NCBI GenBank assembly: GCA_022424925.1
Contig: JAKMGM010000042.1
Coordinates: forward strand, 1-34,500
Direction: 5' to 3'
Length of the DNA: 34,500 bases
Source of the DNA: Candidatus Poseidoniaceae archaeon
GTDB taxonomy: Archaea; Thermoplasmatota; Poseidoniia; Poseidoniales; Poseidoniaceae
Position 1 is the first letter of the stretch; each line of letters opens with the position of its first letter. The translations under genes were made by a program, and so were the position numbers. Below the pieces are notes generated by a model. That model ran no database searches. It had not been told where the DNA came from and saw only the letters and a list, made by a program, of their open reading frames with translations. Shown here piece by piece: positions 33,143 through 34,500 of the stretch.

Positions 33143-33901
33143 TCACGAGCCATCCCTCGTGGTTTTGCAACCTATGCTCCATTCTTGTTCGCTCATGGCC
33201 GCTCTGGTCGCTTCCAAGAGTGCGTCTTCTGCGGTGCGCAATGATGCACAGCCATGCCGCCACGCCAAGGCACATTGCGCCCCTTCGAATATCCAATTTT
33301 GCAATTGGATTTTTGAATTACCAATTGAAATATCACAAATGAAGTCTTCAATTGGAATTACGATTTCACGAGGGTTAAGATGCATACCAAGTTGCATCGC
33401 TTTTTGCACAGATTCTTTCGAAGTCCACAAACGAATTGCCCGCTCAGGGTTTGCCTTCAAACGTTCCAATTCCTCACCTTTTGCCATCATATCAAAGGCA
33501 TTCGATGCAAAACCTCGTTTGGCAGATTCAACATCAATACCAATCGACCAGCCAGGTTCAATGACAGCCACATACGCCCATCCATCCGAATGGCCGATGC
33601 TGATTGATGGAAGAGGAGTATTCCGCCAAACACCCGGGAGATATGCGAGTAAAGGGGCGCGATGTTCGGTTCGATGCACCTCCAGAAGGGAGGCGTCAAG
33701 CCCCCATTCATCAAGAGCCTGTGCGAGCAACCATCGGCCGGAAAGATGCTCATTTCGACGCTTGTCTATTACAAATGTAGCAACCTCATCAGGTGAAGCA
33801 AGATCGACATTGTCGAGTGTTCGAGCAGTGACTCGGGTACGAAAACACATCGCCTTCACGGGTAATGTGTGAGGAGGATGTAGTTCCTCAATGAGAACCA
33901 T
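33143..33901 (-). CDS. 4'-phosphopantetheinyl transferase (Sfp-type)
   Basis: The 252-residue protein has the magnesium-binding motif GIDVE at residues 121-125 and WTSKESVQKA at 159-168, the two signatures of the Sfp/AcpS superfamily. SGRWLLAQAL and SISIGHSDGWAYVAV in the first pseudo-repeat also match. It would transfer phosphopantetheine from CoA to a conserved Ser of an acyl or peptidyl carrier protein, activating it. It begins 4 nt after a polyketide/fatty-acid-type dehydratase gene ends, with AAGGTGA just upstream, so the carrier protein is probably on the adjoining synthase. An AT-rich patch at 33290-33360 lies in its C-terminal part. Carrier-protein-dependent synthases are unusual in archaea. 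Confidence 0.88.
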   Translation of the reverse strand: MVLIEELHPPHTLPVKAMCFRTRVTARTLDNVDLASPDEVATFVIDKRRNEHLSGRWLLAQALDEWGLDASLLEVHRTEHRAPLLAYLPGVWRNTPLPSISIGHSDGWAYVAVIEPGWSIGIDVESAKRGFASNAFDMMAKGEELERLKANPERAIRLWTSKESVQKAMQLGMHLNPREIVIPIEDFICDISIGNSKIQLQNWIFEGAQCALAWRHGCASLRTAEDALLEATRAAMSEQEWSIGCKTTRDGS

Positions 33902-33905
33902 ACCA

Positions 33906-34500
33906 TCACCTTTCGAGCCTAAACTCGTCTTCAGGTGCCACAGGCGCCATGCCCTTCAGGCGCAGACCCTTGAGGGCTAACACCGGTGCATCATCGTCAC
34001 CAACGATAACGACATCGTGAACGGTGACACCCGCATCCTCAACCGCCGTTCGCAAACTACGCATCCGAAGAACTTCGTTTCGTTCTGGTACACGAAGCAT
34101 GGTAGACCATTCGATTCCAACAGGTAATGATGAGACGCCTTCTGATTCCATCGCAACCAACCCAGCGTTTTGGAATCCCGCTTCAACAAGCATTGGTAGC
34201 GCTTCAAGCAGGACTGATTCCCCATTCGATTCGAATGCAAACTGATCAAGGAGCGGCAATTGATGACGCATCAAAGCGATGCCATCGGCACCTGGTGTTT
34301 CTTCATCGCCAATCCCGCGAAGAACCCCGCCGTGTGATTGGAAACGAGGGCCGTGGAAATACCTGCGATAGATGAACGATGGCAGTTCCACCAATTCACC
34401 GCCGGCGGGCGTTCCAAGTTGAGGCAATGCTTCGACTTCTTTTTGCAAAAACGGTCCGAGGTCATCACTGCCTTCAACCACCCGAACGACTGCTGTATGG
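33906..34500 (-). CDS. C-terminal part of a polyketide/fatty-acid synthase-like dehydratase, truncated at the window edge
   Basis: The frame is open to the window end (HTAVVR before the GTG at 34481), so only about the last 197 residues are seen. YRRYFHGPRFQSHGGVLRG matches the polyketide-synthase dehydratase (double hotdog) family, which has a conserved 'Y..(F/Y)HGP.(F/Y)Q'. ALPMLVEAGFQNAGL matches the second hotdog helix, with Glu where many dehydratases have the catalytic Asp. The end of the protein is a beta-rich segment ending EDEFRLER. The enzyme family removes water from beta-hydroxyacyl chains on a carrier protein. The adjacent phosphopantetheinyl transferase, 4 nt downstream, supports a synthase context. 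Whether it belongs to a multidomain polypeptide cannot be told from this window. Confidence 0.65.
   Translation of the reverse strand, partial: HTAVVRVVEGSDDLGPFLQKEVEALPQLGTPAGGELVELPSFIYRRYFHGPRFQSHGGVLRGIGDEETPGADGIALMRHQLPLLDQFAFESNGESVLLEALPMLVEAGFQNAGLVAMESEGVSSLPVGIEWSTMLRVPERNEVLRMRSLRTAVEDAGVTVHDVVIVGDDDAPVLALKGLRLKGMAPVAPEDEFRLER

Overview
The window reads as a gene-dense archaeal chromosome segment, most consistent with a marine Group II-type euryarchaeon (Poseidoniales-like). It carries archaeal signature genes: a Cdc48-type AAA+ ATPase, a group II chaperonin (thermosome), the PyrB/PyrI pair with a zinc-binding regulatory chain, an NcsA/Ncs6-type tRNA thiolase and a DUF4350/DUF58 membrane operon. 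Beside them are bacterial-type genes: DnaK, a threonyl-tRNA synthetase with bacterial TGS and editing domains, and a long HMG-CoA synthase. The lineage call is inferred from gene content, not from a phylogeny. I see no rRNA, tRNA, CRISPR array, insertion sequence or phage gene.

Layout, left to right. 1-5762 (+): the 3' end of cdc48, a PRC-barrel protein, then three membrane genes (DUF4350-like, DUF58 and an unrecognised multi-pass protein). 5763-9529 (-): an operon of a small Roadblock/LC7 protein, a 1058-residue protein with its own Roadblock-like domain plus a long coiled coil, and an 80-residue membrane protein. 9530-9855: the only long intergenic region, rich in palindromes. 9856-10863 (+): ncsA-like tRNA thiolase. 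10858-12284 (-): pyrB-pyrI. 12416-14182 (+) and 14179-16734 (-): two large tail-to-tail proteins with membrane and helical domains. 16741-20581 (-): thrS preceded by three small genes, two of them membrane proteins. 20655-21851 (+): COG3199-type ATP-NAD kinase-like protein. 21853-23484 (-): pyrG. 23614-24669 (+): Tdh-like zinc dehydrogenase. 24666-30587 (-): an Hsp20-like gene, dnaK, thermosome and HMG-CoA synthase. 30740-33142 (+): an M28 peptidase lipoprotein and two small membrane proteins. 33143-34500 (-): a phosphopantetheinyl transferase and the C-terminal end of a polyketide/fatty-acid synthase-like dehydratase that runs off the window.

Functional themes are pyrimidine synthesis (pyrB, pyrI, pyrG), protein quality control (cdc48, Hsp20-like, dnaK, thermosome), the mevalonate pathway (HMG-CoA synthase) and carrier-protein-dependent lipid or polyketide chemistry (phosphopantetheinyl transferase plus dehydratase). 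The most promising candidate for an undescribed system is the Roadblock/coiled-coil/membrane operon at 5763-9529. A second genome-scale oddity is that all six convergent gene junctions fall between a 6-nt overlap and a 1-nt gap, leaving no intergenic space for terminators. Many starts are preceded by clear Shine-Dalgarno motifs (GAGG, GGTG, GGAGG), and several starts below were chosen on that basis.
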